DNA from: Pseudolysobacter antarcticus
GTDB lineage: Bacteria; Pseudomonadota; Gammaproteobacteria; Xanthomonadales; Rhodanobacteraceae
Assembly: GCF_004168365.1 (NCBI RefSeq)
Contig: NZ_CP035704.1
Location: 3,844,001-3,908,000, forward strand
Length of the DNA stretch: 64,000 nt
Reading direction: 5' to 3'
The notes below the pieces were generated by a model, which was not told where the DNA came from, ran no database searches, and worked only from the letters and a program-made list of their open reading frames with translations. Within the stretch, counting starts at the first letter, position 1. Each line of letters begins with the position of its first letter. The translations under genes were made by a program, and so were the position numbers. Positions 25,104-34,701 of this stretch are shown piece after piece.

Positions 25104-26039
25104 ATGTCCTCATTTGAAGAACTCTACCTCGCTGCCAATCCCGATGTTGCCAACGCCGTGCGCGACGGGCAGTTCGAATCCGGCATGCAGCATTATCTGA
25201 TGTTCGGTAAACGCGAGGAGCGTGCGCTGGTTCCGATCCAATCCCGCGCACGGGAGCTGACTGAAAAAGTGGCGCGGGAAAAAGCGCGCAAGCTGGAAAC
25301 CATCGCGCCACTGTTGCGCACCGATATGCCATGCGTAACCTCGCCATTGTGCTTCGATTTCCTGAACGCCGAACTGCGCGCACAGTTCGATATCATCGAT
25401 ACGGATATCGTGAGCGGCAACGGTTATGACCAGCATGTGCTCGACCTGATCGCACGCCATCCGAACGGGCTCATTCTTGATTGCGGCTCGGGCAACCGTT
25501 CGACGTATTACGACAACGTGGTCAATTTCGAAATTGCCGCCTTCGACTCCACCGATGTGCGCGGCGTCGGCGAAGTATTGCCGTTCGTTGACGGCGCCTT
25601 CGATGCGGTCATCTCGCTGGCGGTACTCGAACATGTCACCGATCCGTTTCGCTGTGCCGCGGAAATAAAACGCGTCCTCAAACCGGGCGGCGAGCTGATC
25701 TGTTGCGCCGCGTTCCTGCAGCCGTATCATGGTTATCCACACCATTACTACAACATGACCCACCACGGCTTGCGCAACTTGTTCGCCAACGAAATCGATA
25801 TTGATCGCATCGATGTTTACGACAGCGTGCGCCCGATCTGGTCGTTGAACTGGATTATCCAAAGCTGGGCTGAAGGGCTGAAGGGCCAAACGCGCGAAGA
25901 TTTCCTGAATATGCGATTGGAAGAATTTCTTGTGCCGCCCGCGAAATTTCTCGGCGCACCGTTTGTCACCGAGTTGCCGGTCGCGAAGAATCTCGAACTC
26001 GCCTCAGCATGCGTATTGTTCGGCAAAAAACAGCTGTAA
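25104..26039 (+). CDS. SAM methyltransferase with N-terminal NPDVA module
   Basis: A 311-residue protein. Residues about 5-40 form a short module, LYLAANPDVANAV then MQHYLMFGKREER. This pattern also ends the PhyH-type protein at 33635-34672. The methyltransferase part follows at about 110-260: LILDCGSGNRS, EVLPFVDGAFDAVISLAVLE, HVTDP and RVLKPGGELICCAAF. A stretch of about 70 residues between the two looks helical and charged. It sits between the membrane-protein trio and a secreted protein in the glycan locus. The acceptor is unknown. Confidence 0.82.
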   Translation: MSSFEELYLAANPDVANAVRDGQFESGMQHYLMFGKREERALVPIQSRARELTEKVAREKARKLETIAPLLRTDMPCVTSPLCFDFLNAELRAQFDIIDTDIVSGNGYDQHVLDLIARHPNGLILDCGSGNRSTYYDNVVNFEIAAFDSTDVRGVGEVLPFVDGAFDAVISLAVLEHVTDPFRCAAEIKRVLKPGGELICCAAFLQPYHGYPHHYYNMTHHGLRNLFANEIDIDRIDVYDSVRPIWSLNWIIQSWAEGLKGQTREDFLNMRLEEFLVPPAKFLGAPFVTELPVAKNLELASACVLFGKKQL

Positions 26040-26267
26040 TTCGGCGTTTTTGCTAAACGCGATCCTTCATCGAAACGCGTAACGATCGAGAAGATACTTT
26101 TGCGATTTCATCGATCGGCGTCTGCCTGCCGACATTCGCTTGGCTGACGCCGCGCGCGTCAGCTAAAACCAGACGCCCTCGCTATCGCATGATTTACGTC
26201 TGTGCACGGAATCGCAAAGATGGCCGAGGCGTATACTGGAATTCGTTTTTCGCGAAGGCGAATACTC

Positions 26268-28109
26268 ATGAGCAATGATTCGACCTCACCCATCATGCGT
26301 TTACTGTTGTCGACGCAGGCGCCGCGATGTACGCCAGGCAGAATAACGCGTGCAGCCGCACCATGGCTCGTTTTCGCATTGAGCGTGATCGGTGTGTTGA
26401 TCTCGGCAAATCCCGCCCTCGCGCTCAGCGTCACCCAGCCCAGCGCCGCCACCGTGATTGCCGCTGGCGACGACTATGCCACGCAGGTGCTCGGCAACGC
26501 GTGGGACATGAGCGATGCCGTCGATATCGACACCGAAGAATCCGGCCTGATGAGCTCGCAAGTTTTCAGCGCCGGCATTTTCTCCGGTGCCACGACCGGC
26601 AACGGTGCCAGTATCTATCCCTTGTTCATGGGCTACAGTGGCTCGATCAACCTGAGCCGCGGCGCGAATTTTCCGATCGCCACGTCGCACTATCGCTACG
26701 TCACGATCAAACTGCGCGTGCACTCCGCTTCGCAAAACGTCAACCTGTATTTTCTGCTTGAGCCGAACAGTTACAGCACCGGCACATATGGCGCCTCTCA
26801 TTATTTCCCGCTGGTCGCAAACCAGTGGACCACTGTCACGATCGACATGATCAACGATGTCTATCCGGCGCCGACCTCCGGCATCCAGTGGACCGATCAA
26901 GCGAGCATCACCGGCCTGCGCATCGACCCGGCGAACGGCACAGGCGTGAGTTACGACATCGACTGGATTCGCCTCACCGCGCCTGCCACCACGGCGCAGA
27001 AAACCTCGGTGCAATGGACCGACTCGGGCTACACCGGCACCTACAAGATCGAAGCGCTCGATATTGGCAGCGCTCCCGTAAGTTATACCCTTGCCGCCGC
27101 CGCAAGCGGTACAAGCTATCTTGCAGACACGACTTTTCTCGCGCCGGGACAATACCAGATCAAGGTCACGCGCAATGGCGACAGCACGACCGCATCGAGC
27201 GCCACGTTTCGTATCAACAACCCCGCCCAGATAGCCTTGACCTCACCGAGCGTGCGCGGCGAGCAGGCGCAGAATTTTGCCTCGGTAGTGGTCGGAAATT
27301 CGTGGGGTCCGCCACCGAGCGGTGGCGTGTTCAGTGCGACGGATTTTCTCAGCATCGTCAATTTCAGCAACGTCAGTTATACCAATCCTGCCGGGACATT
27401 CTCCGCGCGTCCGACCAATAACGATCCGAATCTGCGCCTTAATCAAGGTGGACATACGATCGATCCGACACTGTATCGATCGTTGTGTTTCACGATGCAG
27501 GTGTCCGGCGCCCGCAATGTGGGTCTGGGTTCTGTCGCACGTTTTTTCTGGAGCAGCAACGGCACCAACCTGACGACATCGGGACCGATCGTTCTCGACA
27601 CCGGCCTCAGCGAATATTGCATGGCCGATCTGGCCACGGTGCAATTGGACAATACCGCTGGTGGCACTTGGCTGGCCGGAAGCAAAATCCTGCTTCGTCT
27701 CGACCCGCATGAATTTCCTGTATCCAGCGCTTGTACCAGCACACCGACTCCGGCTAGTTGCTACGACGTGCAATTGAACTCGGTCGTGCTATCACCATTC
27801 GCGCAAGCCAATCCGGGTTATACATTCACGTGGAATCTGGCGGATGCGGACAACACCTCGGCGACGTTGAATCTCTATCTCGATCCCGACAACACTCCCG
27901 GCAATGGCAACGAGATTGCAATCGGCAGCGTCGCCGCAAATAACGGCAACGGCCAACTTGTCTGGCCCGGTTCGTCCGCCATTCAATACGGCACCTACCA
28001 CGTTCTCGTGGTCGCGGACGACGGTGTAAATAGCGTCAGCCAATACGCAGGTGGTGTGATCGTGATCGGTGCGCGCGATGGAATTTTCCGCAACGGATTC
28101 GAGAACTGA
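26268..28109 (+). CDS. Secreted beta-rich protein with C-terminal IFRNGFEN motif
   Basis: A 613-residue exported protein. A positively charged N-terminal region precedes a hydrophobic signal segment (WLVFALSVIGVLISA) and likely cleavage after NPALA. The mature part seems to hold a duplicated jelly-roll-like domain: YATQVLGNAWDMSDAVDI near residue 70 and FASVVVGNSWGPPPSG near 345 begin similar stretches. Fibronectin-like segments lie between and after them. It ends GARDGIFRNGFEN. From memory, tails of the form IF-x-x-GFE recur on exported proteins of this bacterial group. Ligand and role are unknown; carbohydrate binding is a guess from the fold impression. Confidence 0.72.
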   Translation: MSNDSTSPIMRLLLSTQAPRCTPGRITRAAAPWLVFALSVIGVLISANPALALSVTQPSAATVIAAGDDYATQVLGNAWDMSDAVDIDTEESGLMSSQVFSAGIFSGATTGNGASIYPLFMGYSGSINLSRGANFPIATSHYRYVTIKLRVHSASQNVNLYFLLEPNSYSTGTYGASHYFPLVANQWTTVTIDMINDVYPAPTSGIQWTDQASITGLRIDPANGTGVSYDIDWIRLTAPATTAQKTSVQWTDSGYTGTYKIEALDIGSAPVSYTLAAAASGTSYLADTTFLAPGQYQIKVTRNGDSTTASSATFRINNPAQIALTSPSVRGEQAQNFASVVVGNSWGPPPSGGVFSATDFLSIVNFSNVSYTNPAGTFSARPTNNDPNLRLNQGGHTIDPTLYRSLCFTMQVSGARNVGLGSVARFFWSSNGTNLTTSGPIVLDTGLSEYCMADLATVQLDNTAGGTWLAGSKILLRLDPHEFPVSSACTSTPTPASCYDVQLNSVVLSPFAQANPGYTFTWNLADADNTSATLNLYLDPDNTPGNGNEIAIGSVAANNGNGQLVWPGSSAIQYGTYHVLVVADDGVNSVSQYAGGVIVIGARDGIFRNGFEN

Positions 28110-28300
28110 GCGGTATCACGCGCGTCATTTTCTCGACGCGCCGTTTGCCTCATTCGCGGTCGATTCGAGATTTCATTCCAATCGCCGCAACCAGGTATCC
28201 GTTCGCCTACATTGGCAAGCCGCGCGCCGTTATACTGCAACGATAATCTGTCGATGTGTCATCGCGATACGCGGCAATCCCATCCGGAAATCGTCTGTCC

Positions 28301-31300
28301 ATGAACGTCAATACAAACCAAATCCTGCTGCTCGGCATGCATCGCTCGGGAACCTCGGCCATCGCACGCGTGATCGGTTTGATGGGCGCGTGGATCGGTG
28401 AAGAGCACGCCCTGCTTGCGCAGCATCCGACCGACAATCCGACCGGATACTGGGAGCGCCAGGACGTCACCCTTGCACATCACGACTTTCTGCTGGCCAC
28501 CGGCAATCACTGGGATACGCTGGCCAACTTCCGCGCCGAAGCCACGCCGATCGCGGCGCAGACGCAACTGCGGGATCGACTGCGCCCGATCGTCGCCGAA
28601 CTCGATGCACACCCGCCGTGGCTGTTGAAGGATCCGCGCCTGTGCCTGCTGTTGCCGCTGTGGCAGTCGTTGCTGCAATCGCCGGTGCATGTGATCGCGG
28701 TGCGCAATCCGGGTGAAGTCGCCGCCTCACTTTTGCACGGACCACGCGGTGCGTATTCCACGCATTTCCTGCTCGCGCTGTGGGAAAAATATCTGCTTAG
28801 CACGCTGACAGCGTTGCGCGGAAAAACTGCGTTATTCGTTTCCTACGAGCGTCTGCTGACCGATCCGCTGAGCGAATGCACGCGTATCTTTGTCGCGCTG
28901 CGCGACCTTGGTGTGGCTGGCTTGCACGCCGCCGATCAGCAGCAGGTGCAGGCGTTCATCGACACAAATTTGCACCGTAGCCACGCGATATCGCACACGC
29001 CGTTGAGCACACAGCAGGCCGCGTTGCATGCGTGGCTCGAAGTACAAACTGCCGCCAACGGCGCGGTGCAGGTCGAGGATTTTCCGATCAATGACGGAAT
29101 CGATGCCGTACTCGCCGAATATGAAATCGCGATTCGCCACGCGCGCGCGCAAGCGAACGCTGAGGCGCAACGTAACGCAATAGTCGAGACGACCAATCAG
29201 AAGAAACAACTTGCACAACTGCAGGCGGATATTTCTTCCGTACACGATTTGCAACTGACTCAGCTGCACGCGGAATTCGCGCGACAGCAGGAGCTCACAG
29301 CGCAATTGCTGATGGATGAAAAGCTGCGCCATGAAGAACGACAACACCGCATCGCGCAAGCCTTGGCGGGCGAACAACAGCAGCGCCGTCGCGCCGATCT
29401 GGGAGATGCGCACCACGCCAACCTGCAGTCGCAGATCGCACAACTCAGCAGCCACATCCAAACGCTGCAGGGGGGCATTCATGCGATGCAAAACTCGCTG
29501 GCGTGGCGTTTGTCGGCGCCACTACGAAAACTCGGCGAATTGCTGCCGCTACGGCTGTCGTATGCCACCGAGCAACAGCTGTATCGATCGTTCTATGCAC
29601 TGTCCGGTGTGAGCCCGGCACGCAAGCGCGCGCTGGTGTTGTGGCTGCATCGCCGTGCGCCATGGCTGACGCGCAATACCTTGTCGTATCAGTTGTATCA
29701 GAAGACGCGAGAAATCCGTCAGCCGTCAGCGAACGTCAACGCTGTGCCGCGCATGGACAACACACGCGCGGAGACGATCATCAATGCGCTGCCATCACGA
29801 CCGCTGATTTCGATCGTGATGCCGGTCTACAACGTCGAGCGACGCTGGCTGCTGCTTGCGGTGGAATCCGTGCAGCGACAATTTTACCCGCACTGGGAAT
29901 TGTGTATCGCCGACGATGCATCGACCAATGCCGATACGCGCGCGGCCTTGCGTGAGATCGCCGCGCTCGGCGACAAGCGCATTCGCATGGTCAAGCTGAA
30001 GAAAAATCTCGGCATCGCCGGCTGCTCGAATGCAGCATTGAAATTGGCCAGCGGCGAATATATCGGCCTGCTCGACAACGACGACGAACTCACGCGCGAT
30101 GCGCTGCTCGAAGTCGCGCAGCGCATCGTCGCCGAGCAGCCCGACGTGATTTATTCCGACGAGGACAAGCTCGAGGAAAACGGCGCGCACGTCGAAGTGC
30201 ATTGCAAATCCGACTACAACCCCGACTATTTTTTCTCGATCAACTATATCTGCCATTTCGCCGTGATTCGGCGCGCGCATCTCGCCAGCATCGGCGATTT
30301 CCGCGATGGCTTCGATGGCGCGCAGGATTACGACCTGCTGCTGCGCGCGACCGAACGCAGTGACCGCATCGTGCACATTCCGAAAGTGCTATACCACTGG
30401 CGCAAAATCGAAGGCTCCACCGCCAGCACCAGCACGGCCAAACCGAAGACCACCGAAGCCGGCAAGAATGCGCTGATCGAATCGATGCAGCGACGTGGCA
30501 TCGACTGCGCCGTGGAACTCGGCCCGTACCCGAATACGTTCCGCGTGCGCCGCACGATACTCGGCAATCCGCTGGTCAGTATTCTGATTCCGTTTCGCGA
30601 ACAGCCCAAGCTGCTGGATGCCTGCGTCTCGTCGATCCTGGAAAAAACGCGCTACCAGAATTTTGAGATTCTCTGCATCGACAACGGCAGTGTCGAGCCG
30701 GCCACACTCGCGACGATCGGCAGCCTGCAACAGCGCGATCCAAGAGTGCGCGTGTTGCGCTACGACGCGCCGTTCAATTATTCGGCGATCAACAATTTCG
30801 GAGTAACCCACGCGCGCGGCGAACACATTCTGCTGCTCAACAACGACACCGAAGTCATCGGCGAAGAATGGCTGGATTCGATGCTCGAGCATTCGCAGCG
30901 GCCCGAAGTCGGCGTGGTCGGCGCGCGCCTGCTGTATGAAGACGGCACGATCCAGCATGCCGGGGTACTGGTCGGCCCGGGCGGCGTGGCCGGTCACGCG
31001 CATCTGTTCTTGCCGGGCGATCATCCGGGCTATTTCGCACGCGCGCAGCTTGTGCAGAATCTCAGCGCGGTCACGTTTGCGTGCGCAATGACACGACGCG
31101 ATGTGTTCGAGCAGCTCGGTGGCCTCAACGAGAACGAACTCAAGATCGCCTTCAACGACGTCGACTATTGCCTGCGTGTGCGCGAGGCTGGTTATCTGAT
31201 CGTCTACACGCCGTATGCGTTGCTGCATCATTACGAATCGAAATCGCGCGGTTACGAAGATACGCCGGAAAAACAGGCGCGTTTCAGCAACGAAGTGCGC

Positions 31301-31417
31301 TACATGCAGAAGCGTCACGCCGCGATCCTCGAACGCGGCGACCCCTATTACAACCCGCAATTGTCGCTGAGCAACACCTTCCATCCCGATGCGGGTTATG
31401 CCCAAGAGTTGCCGTGA
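28301..31417 (+). CDS. Sulfotransferase-coiled coil-GT2-GT2 fusion protein
   Basis: A 1038-residue multidomain protein. Residues about 1-250 look like a PAPS-dependent sulfotransferase: the 5'-phosphosulfate loop LGMHRSGTSAIA and the 3'-phosphate site VIAVRNPGEVAASLL. A Gln/Ala-rich coiled coil (about 270-400) and the linker NSLAWRLSAPLRKLGELLP follow. The first GT2 domain begins near residue 501 (PLISIVMPVYN, LLDNDDEL). The second begins near 755 (PLVSILIPFRE, LLNNDTEV). The ATG at 28301 was preferred over ATG-less upstream codons. It probably sulfates and glycosylates a surface glycan, working with the GT2 gene 39 bp downstream. The activity of each domain is inferred from motifs. Confidence 0.85.
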   Translation: MNVNTNQILLLGMHRSGTSAIARVIGLMGAWIGEEHALLAQHPTDNPTGYWERQDVTLAHHDFLLATGNHWDTLANFRAEATPIAAQTQLRDRLRPIVAELDAHPPWLLKDPRLCLLLPLWQSLLQSPVHVIAVRNPGEVAASLLHGPRGAYSTHFLLALWEKYLLSTLTALRGKTALFVSYERLLTDPLSECTRIFVALRDLGVAGLHAADQQQVQAFIDTNLHRSHAISHTPLSTQQAALHAWLEVQTAANGAVQVEDFPINDGIDAVLAEYEIAIRHARAQANAEAQRNAIVETTNQKKQLAQLQADISSVHDLQLTQLHAEFARQQELTAQLLMDEKLRHEERQHRIAQALAGEQQQRRRADLGDAHHANLQSQIAQLSSHIQTLQGGIHAMQNSLAWRLSAPLRKLGELLPLRLSYATEQQLYRSFYALSGVSPARKRALVLWLHRRAPWLTRNTLSYQLYQKTREIRQPSANVNAVPRMDNTRAETIINALPSRPLISIVMPVYNVERRWLLLAVESVQRQFYPHWELCIADDASTNADTRAALREIAALGDKRIRMVKLKKNLGIAGCSNAALKLASGEYIGLLDNDDELTRDALLEVAQRIVAEQPDVIYSDEDKLEENGAHVEVHCKSDYNPDYFFSINYICHFAVIRRAHLASIGDFRDGFDGAQDYDLLLRATERSDRIVHIPKVLYHWRKIEGSTASTSTAKPKTTEAGKNALIESMQRRGIDCAVELGPYPNTFRVRRTILGNPLVSILIPFREQPKLLDACVSSILEKTRYQNFEILCIDNGSVEPATLATIGSLQQRDPRVRVLRYDAPFNYSAINNFGVTHARGEHILLLNNDTEVIGEEWLDSMLEHSQRPEVGVVGARLLYEDGTIQHAGVLVGPGGVAGHAHLFLPGDHPGYFARAQLVQNLSAVTFACAMTRRDVFEQLGGLNENELKIAFNDVDYCLRVREAGYLIVYTPYALLHHYESKSRGYEDTPEKQARFSNEVRYMQKRHAAILERGDPYYNPQLSLSNTFHPDAGYAQELP

Positions 31418-31456
31418 TCGCGGCAATTTACTACGCGCGAATTTGACCAGCCGCGC

Positions 31457-32461
31457 GTGCTCGCCGTACTGATCATCAACTATCGCACAGCGCAGGCATG
31501 CATCACCTGCCTGGATGCCTTGCTCGCGCAAATCGATGCCGGCACGCGCGTGTTGTTGTTGGAAAACGGCTCGGGCGATAGCGACAAAAATACGCTGATC
31601 GAATACGCCACGTTGCACGCGGATCAAATCGAAATTGAAATCAGCGCGAGCAATCTCGGTTTTGCCGGCGGCATGAATCTGCTGCTCGAACGTGCACTGC
31701 GCGATGCGCGCATCGACAGCGTGCTTTTGCTCAATAGCGATACACGACCGATCGCGGGATTTCTGCCAGCGATGCAGCGTTTGCTGAATCCGGCCACACG
31801 TTGCGAAATGATCGCGGCACGTTTGCTGCGCCCCGACGACGATGCGATCGACAGCCTCGGCATCACCTTGTATCGATCAACGCTTGCCTCGAACCGCAAG
31901 CGCGAGGATGAAATCCTGCTCGGCCCGACCGGCGGCTGTGCGTTACTGTCACGCCGCCTGCTGGAAGATCTGCACAGTACGCATGGCGAATATTTCGACA
32001 CCGATTTTTTTTGCTACGCCGAAGATACCGACCTCGTGCTTCGCGCGCGCTGGCTCGGTTATCAGCCGGCCTACGCGACCGATGCGCTGGTGTATCACAG
32101 CGGCTCGTTATCGTCGGGCGGCGCCGGCAGCGATTTTGTGTTGTATCACGGCATCCGCAATTCTTTGTGGTGGCTGATCAAGAACGCACCGCCGGGATGG
32201 TTGCTGCGATCGCTGCCGTGGTTCGTCGTGCTGCACGCCGGTATCTGTCTGCGCCATCTGCGCCGCGGTCGCATGCGCGTGCTGTGGCGCCTGTATCGCG
32301 ATGCATGCCGCGGCGTGCCGGCGATGCGCAAAAAACGCGCGCTGATACGCGCTGCACGAAGAGTACCAGCCAGCGATTTTTCGCGGTGGGTGGAACCGCG
32401 TTTTTACGAGCGCGATTATGTGCGACGCGCGTGGTTCGAGCTTTGGCGCAAACTGGGCTGA
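31457..32461 (+). CDS. GT2-family glycosyltransferase (rhamnosyltransferase-like)
   Basis: A 334-residue GT-A fold transferase. It opens with LAVLIINYRTAQACITCLD and has the donor-site acidic pair in LLLNSDTRP, then TGGCALLSRRLLE and the catalytic-region FCYAEDTDLVLRARWLGYQ. The C-terminus is hydrophobic and basic, which suits a membrane-peripheral enzyme. The start is GTG at 31457. The gene ends the forward glycan locus and is convergent with the transsulfuration operon 10 bp away. The donor and acceptor sugars cannot be read. Confidence 0.87.
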   Translation: MLAVLIINYRTAQACITCLDALLAQIDAGTRVLLLENGSGDSDKNTLIEYATLHADQIEIEISASNLGFAGGMNLLLERALRDARIDSVLLLNSDTRPIAGFLPAMQRLLNPATRCEMIAARLLRPDDDAIDSLGITLYRSTLASNRKREDEILLGPTGGCALLSRRLLEDLHSTHGEYFDTDFFCYAEDTDLVLRARWLGYQPAYATDALVYHSGSLSSGGAGSDFVLYHGIRNSLWWLIKNAPPGWLLRSLPWFVVLHAGICLRHLRRGRMRVLWRLYRDACRGVPAMRKKRALIRAARRVPASDFSRWVEPRFYERDYVRRAWFELWRKLG

Positions 32462-32471
32462 CTGAGCGTGA

Positions 32472-33638
32472 TCAGCTCAGCGCGGCATCCAGTTCGGCGC
32501 GCAGATCGGCGATATCCTCGACACCCACCGAAAGCCGGATCAGTCCATCGCTGATGCCCAGACGCTTGCGGTTTGCGGCCGGCACGGATGCGTGCGTCAT
32601 GATTGCCGGATGCTCGATCAAGCTCTCGACGCCGCCGAGCGATTCGGCCAGCGCGAACAAGTGGCAACGCTCGAGCATGCGCCGTGATTTTTTCAACCCG
32701 CCCTTTACCTCGGCGCTGATGATGCCGCCAAAACCATCCATCTGGCGTTTTGCCAGCGCGTGTTGCGGATGCGATTTGAGGCCCGGATAAATCACTTTTT
32801 CGATCGCCGGATGTTTCTCCAGCCAGCTCGCGAGTTCGCCCGCGCCAGCACAATGTGCGCGCATGCGCAGGTGCAAGGTTTTGAGGCCGCGCATCGCGAG
32901 GAACGAATCAAACGGCCCGCCTACAGCGCCGACCGAGTTCTGCAAGAAGCCCATGCGCTCGGCCATTTCCTGATCGTTGGCAACCACGATGCCGCCGACC
33001 ATGTCGGAATGTCCGTTGAGATATTTGGTCGCCGAATGCAGCACCAGATGCGCGCCGTGTTCGATCGGCCGCTGCAGCATCGGCGAGCAGAAGGTGTTGT
33101 CGACGACAAGAATCAGGCCGTGTTTTTTTGCGAACTCGCCAAGCATTTTCAGATCGACCAGCTTGAGCATCGGATTGGTCGGCGTCTCCGCCCAGATCAT
33201 GCGCGTATTCGGTTTCAGCGCGGCTTTCAAGGCCGCACGATCGTTCAGATCGATGAAGCTGAAATCTAGCCCGGCGCTGCGTTTGCGTACACGCTCGAAC
33301 AAGCGGTAAGTGCCGCCATACAGATCGTCCATCGCAATGATGTGATCACCAGCATCGAGCAGATCGAGCACGGTCGCCGCGCCCGCCAAACCCGAGGCAA
33401 AGGCAAAACCCGCGCTGCCGCCTTCGAGATCAGCGACGCAACGCTCATACGCCATGCGTGTTGGATTTTGCGTGCGCGAATATTCGTAACCCTGATGCAC
33501 ACCGGGACTCGATTGCACATACGTCGAGGTGGCGTAGATCGGGGTCATGATCGCGCCGGTCGACGGATCGGGACTTTGCCCGGCGTGGATCGCACGCGTA
33601 CCGAGACCATGCGCAGAATTCTTGGATTGTTTTTTCAT
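32472..33638 (-). CDS. Cystathionine gamma-lyase/gamma-synthase (Cys/Met PLP enzyme)
   Basis: A 388-residue fold-type I PLP enzyme. The cofactor Lys is K205 in HSATKYLNGHSD. Other marks are YEYSRTQNPTRMAYE, FASGLAGAATVLDLL and the phosphate-binding DDLYGGTYRLFE. In an operon with cystathionine beta-synthase, the gamma-lyase direction (cystathionine to cysteine) is more likely. MetB-like gamma-synthase activity cannot be excluded by reading. The ATG overlaps the stop of the PhyH-type gene by four bases. Confidence 0.93.
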   Translation of the reverse strand: MKKQSKNSAHGLGTRAIHAGQSPDPSTGAIMTPIYATSTYVQSSPGVHQGYEYSRTQNPTRMAYERCVADLEGGSAGFAFASGLAGAATVLDLLDAGDHIIAMDDLYGGTYRLFERVRKRSAGLDFSFIDLNDRAALKAALKPNTRMIWAETPTNPMLKLVDLKMLGEFAKKHGLILVVDNTFCSPMLQRPIEHGAHLVLHSATKYLNGHSDMVGGIVVANDQEMAERMGFLQNSVGAVGGPFDSFLAMRGLKTLHLRMRAHCAGAGELASWLEKHPAIEKVIYPGLKSHPQHALAKRQMDGFGGIISAEVKGGLKKSRRMLERCHLFALAESLGGVESLIEHPAIMTHASVPAANRKRLGISDGLIRLSVGVEDIADLRAELDAALS

Positions 33639-34672
33639 CGGACACGCCTTTTTTCGCGAAAACCAAATTCCAGATAATGGGTATAAGCATCAACGCCTGC
33701 CGCCGCGACATCGGGATTCAAACGCAGATAATCCGCTCCGTTGAATTGCGCGCGTTCCAGCAGCGGAAATTCGAGCAGATGATTCGGTGAGCCGGTGTAG
33801 TCGTGGTAACAGACGCAGCCTTCGGCAAAATAATGGCAGACCAGCGCACGCCGCGAACTGCGCATGTTCTTGATGCGCGAACCGCCGTGCAGCAAGTTGG
33901 CATGCCAGAAAAACACGTCGCCTTTGTTGGCATGAAAGTACGATGGCGCGAGTCCGTTTTCGGCGATATCGCGCTGCACGCGCGTTTCGTATTTCGTGTG
34001 ATACGACATGTAACTCGCGCGGCCTTCATCAAGACCGATGCCGCACTCGCGCGTATACACGTACGGCAAGCGATGGCTGCCCGGATAAAATTCGAGCGGG
34101 CCGGAGTCCGGCGCGATGTCCTCGAACGCAATCCAGTTCGCCACGAGATAACCTTGCGGATACGTGGTCATGTGGATCGAATCGGAGTGCGCGAGCTGCT
34201 GGCTGCCCTTGTGTCCGGCAATAGTCTGGAACGGCAGACTGGTGACACCGAGCAGCAACGAAACCAGATCCGCAGCGGCAGTATCGCGCAGGATCGCATC
34301 GAACTCGGACACCTTGAAATGCGGATTCAGCACACGCCCAGGCAAGGTGTTTTCGCTGCTCGGATCGTAATCCTCGACCGGCACCAAAACCTGCTGCGCA
34401 ATCAGGCTTTCGTAGCGGCGCCACGCCGTGTCCAGCATCGCATCCGAGAACATTTTCGGCACGATGACATAACCGTTCTCAGCCCAATGGCTGCACAACT
34501 CGGCCTGCTCGGTGCTGATTTCGCCGCGCTGCAAAAGCGACTCGACCTGCACACGCCAATCCGGTCGATCCAGCCACGGCAGCTGATTCGACGGCGGAAA
34601 ATTCTCGGCACGGAATACCTGGATATCGCGGATATCGACAGCCGGGCTCGGAGTGACAGGACTGAATTTCAT
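33635..34672 (-). CDS. Phytanoyl-CoA dioxygenase (PhyH)-type 2OG oxygenase with C-terminal NPDVA module
   Basis: A 345-residue Fe(II)/2OG oxygenase. The first metal motif is the HSDSIHMTTYPQG stretch (HxD), and a distal His lies in FFWHANLLHGGSRIKN. FYPGSHRLPYVY is typical of PhyH proteins. The last 40 residues form a separate module, ADYLRLNPDVAAAGVDAY then HYLEFGFREKRRVR. ATG 34672 is preferred to the in-frame TTG 34690. The gene lies between cystathionine beta-synthase (29-bp gap) and gamma-lyase (overlapping), which is an unusual place for this family. The substrate is unknown. Confidence 0.85.
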   Translation of the reverse strand: MKFSPVTPSPAVDIRDIQVFRAENFPPSNQLPWLDRPDWRVQVESLLQRGEISTEQAELCSHWAENGYVIVPKMFSDAMLDTAWRRYESLIAQQVLVPVEDYDPSSENTLPGRVLNPHFKVSEFDAILRDTAAADLVSLLLGVTSLPFQTIAGHKGSQQLAHSDSIHMTTYPQGYLVANWIAFEDIAPDSGPLEFYPGSHRLPYVYTRECGIGLDEGRASYMSYHTKYETRVQRDIAENGLAPSYFHANKGDVFFWHANLLHGGSRIKNMRSSRRALVCHYFAEGCVCYHDYTGSPNHLLEFPLLERAQFNGADYLRLNPDVAAAGVDAYTHYLEFGFREKRRVR

Positions 34673-34701
34673 GCGACGCGATTCCCCCAATAATCGAACA
34701 A

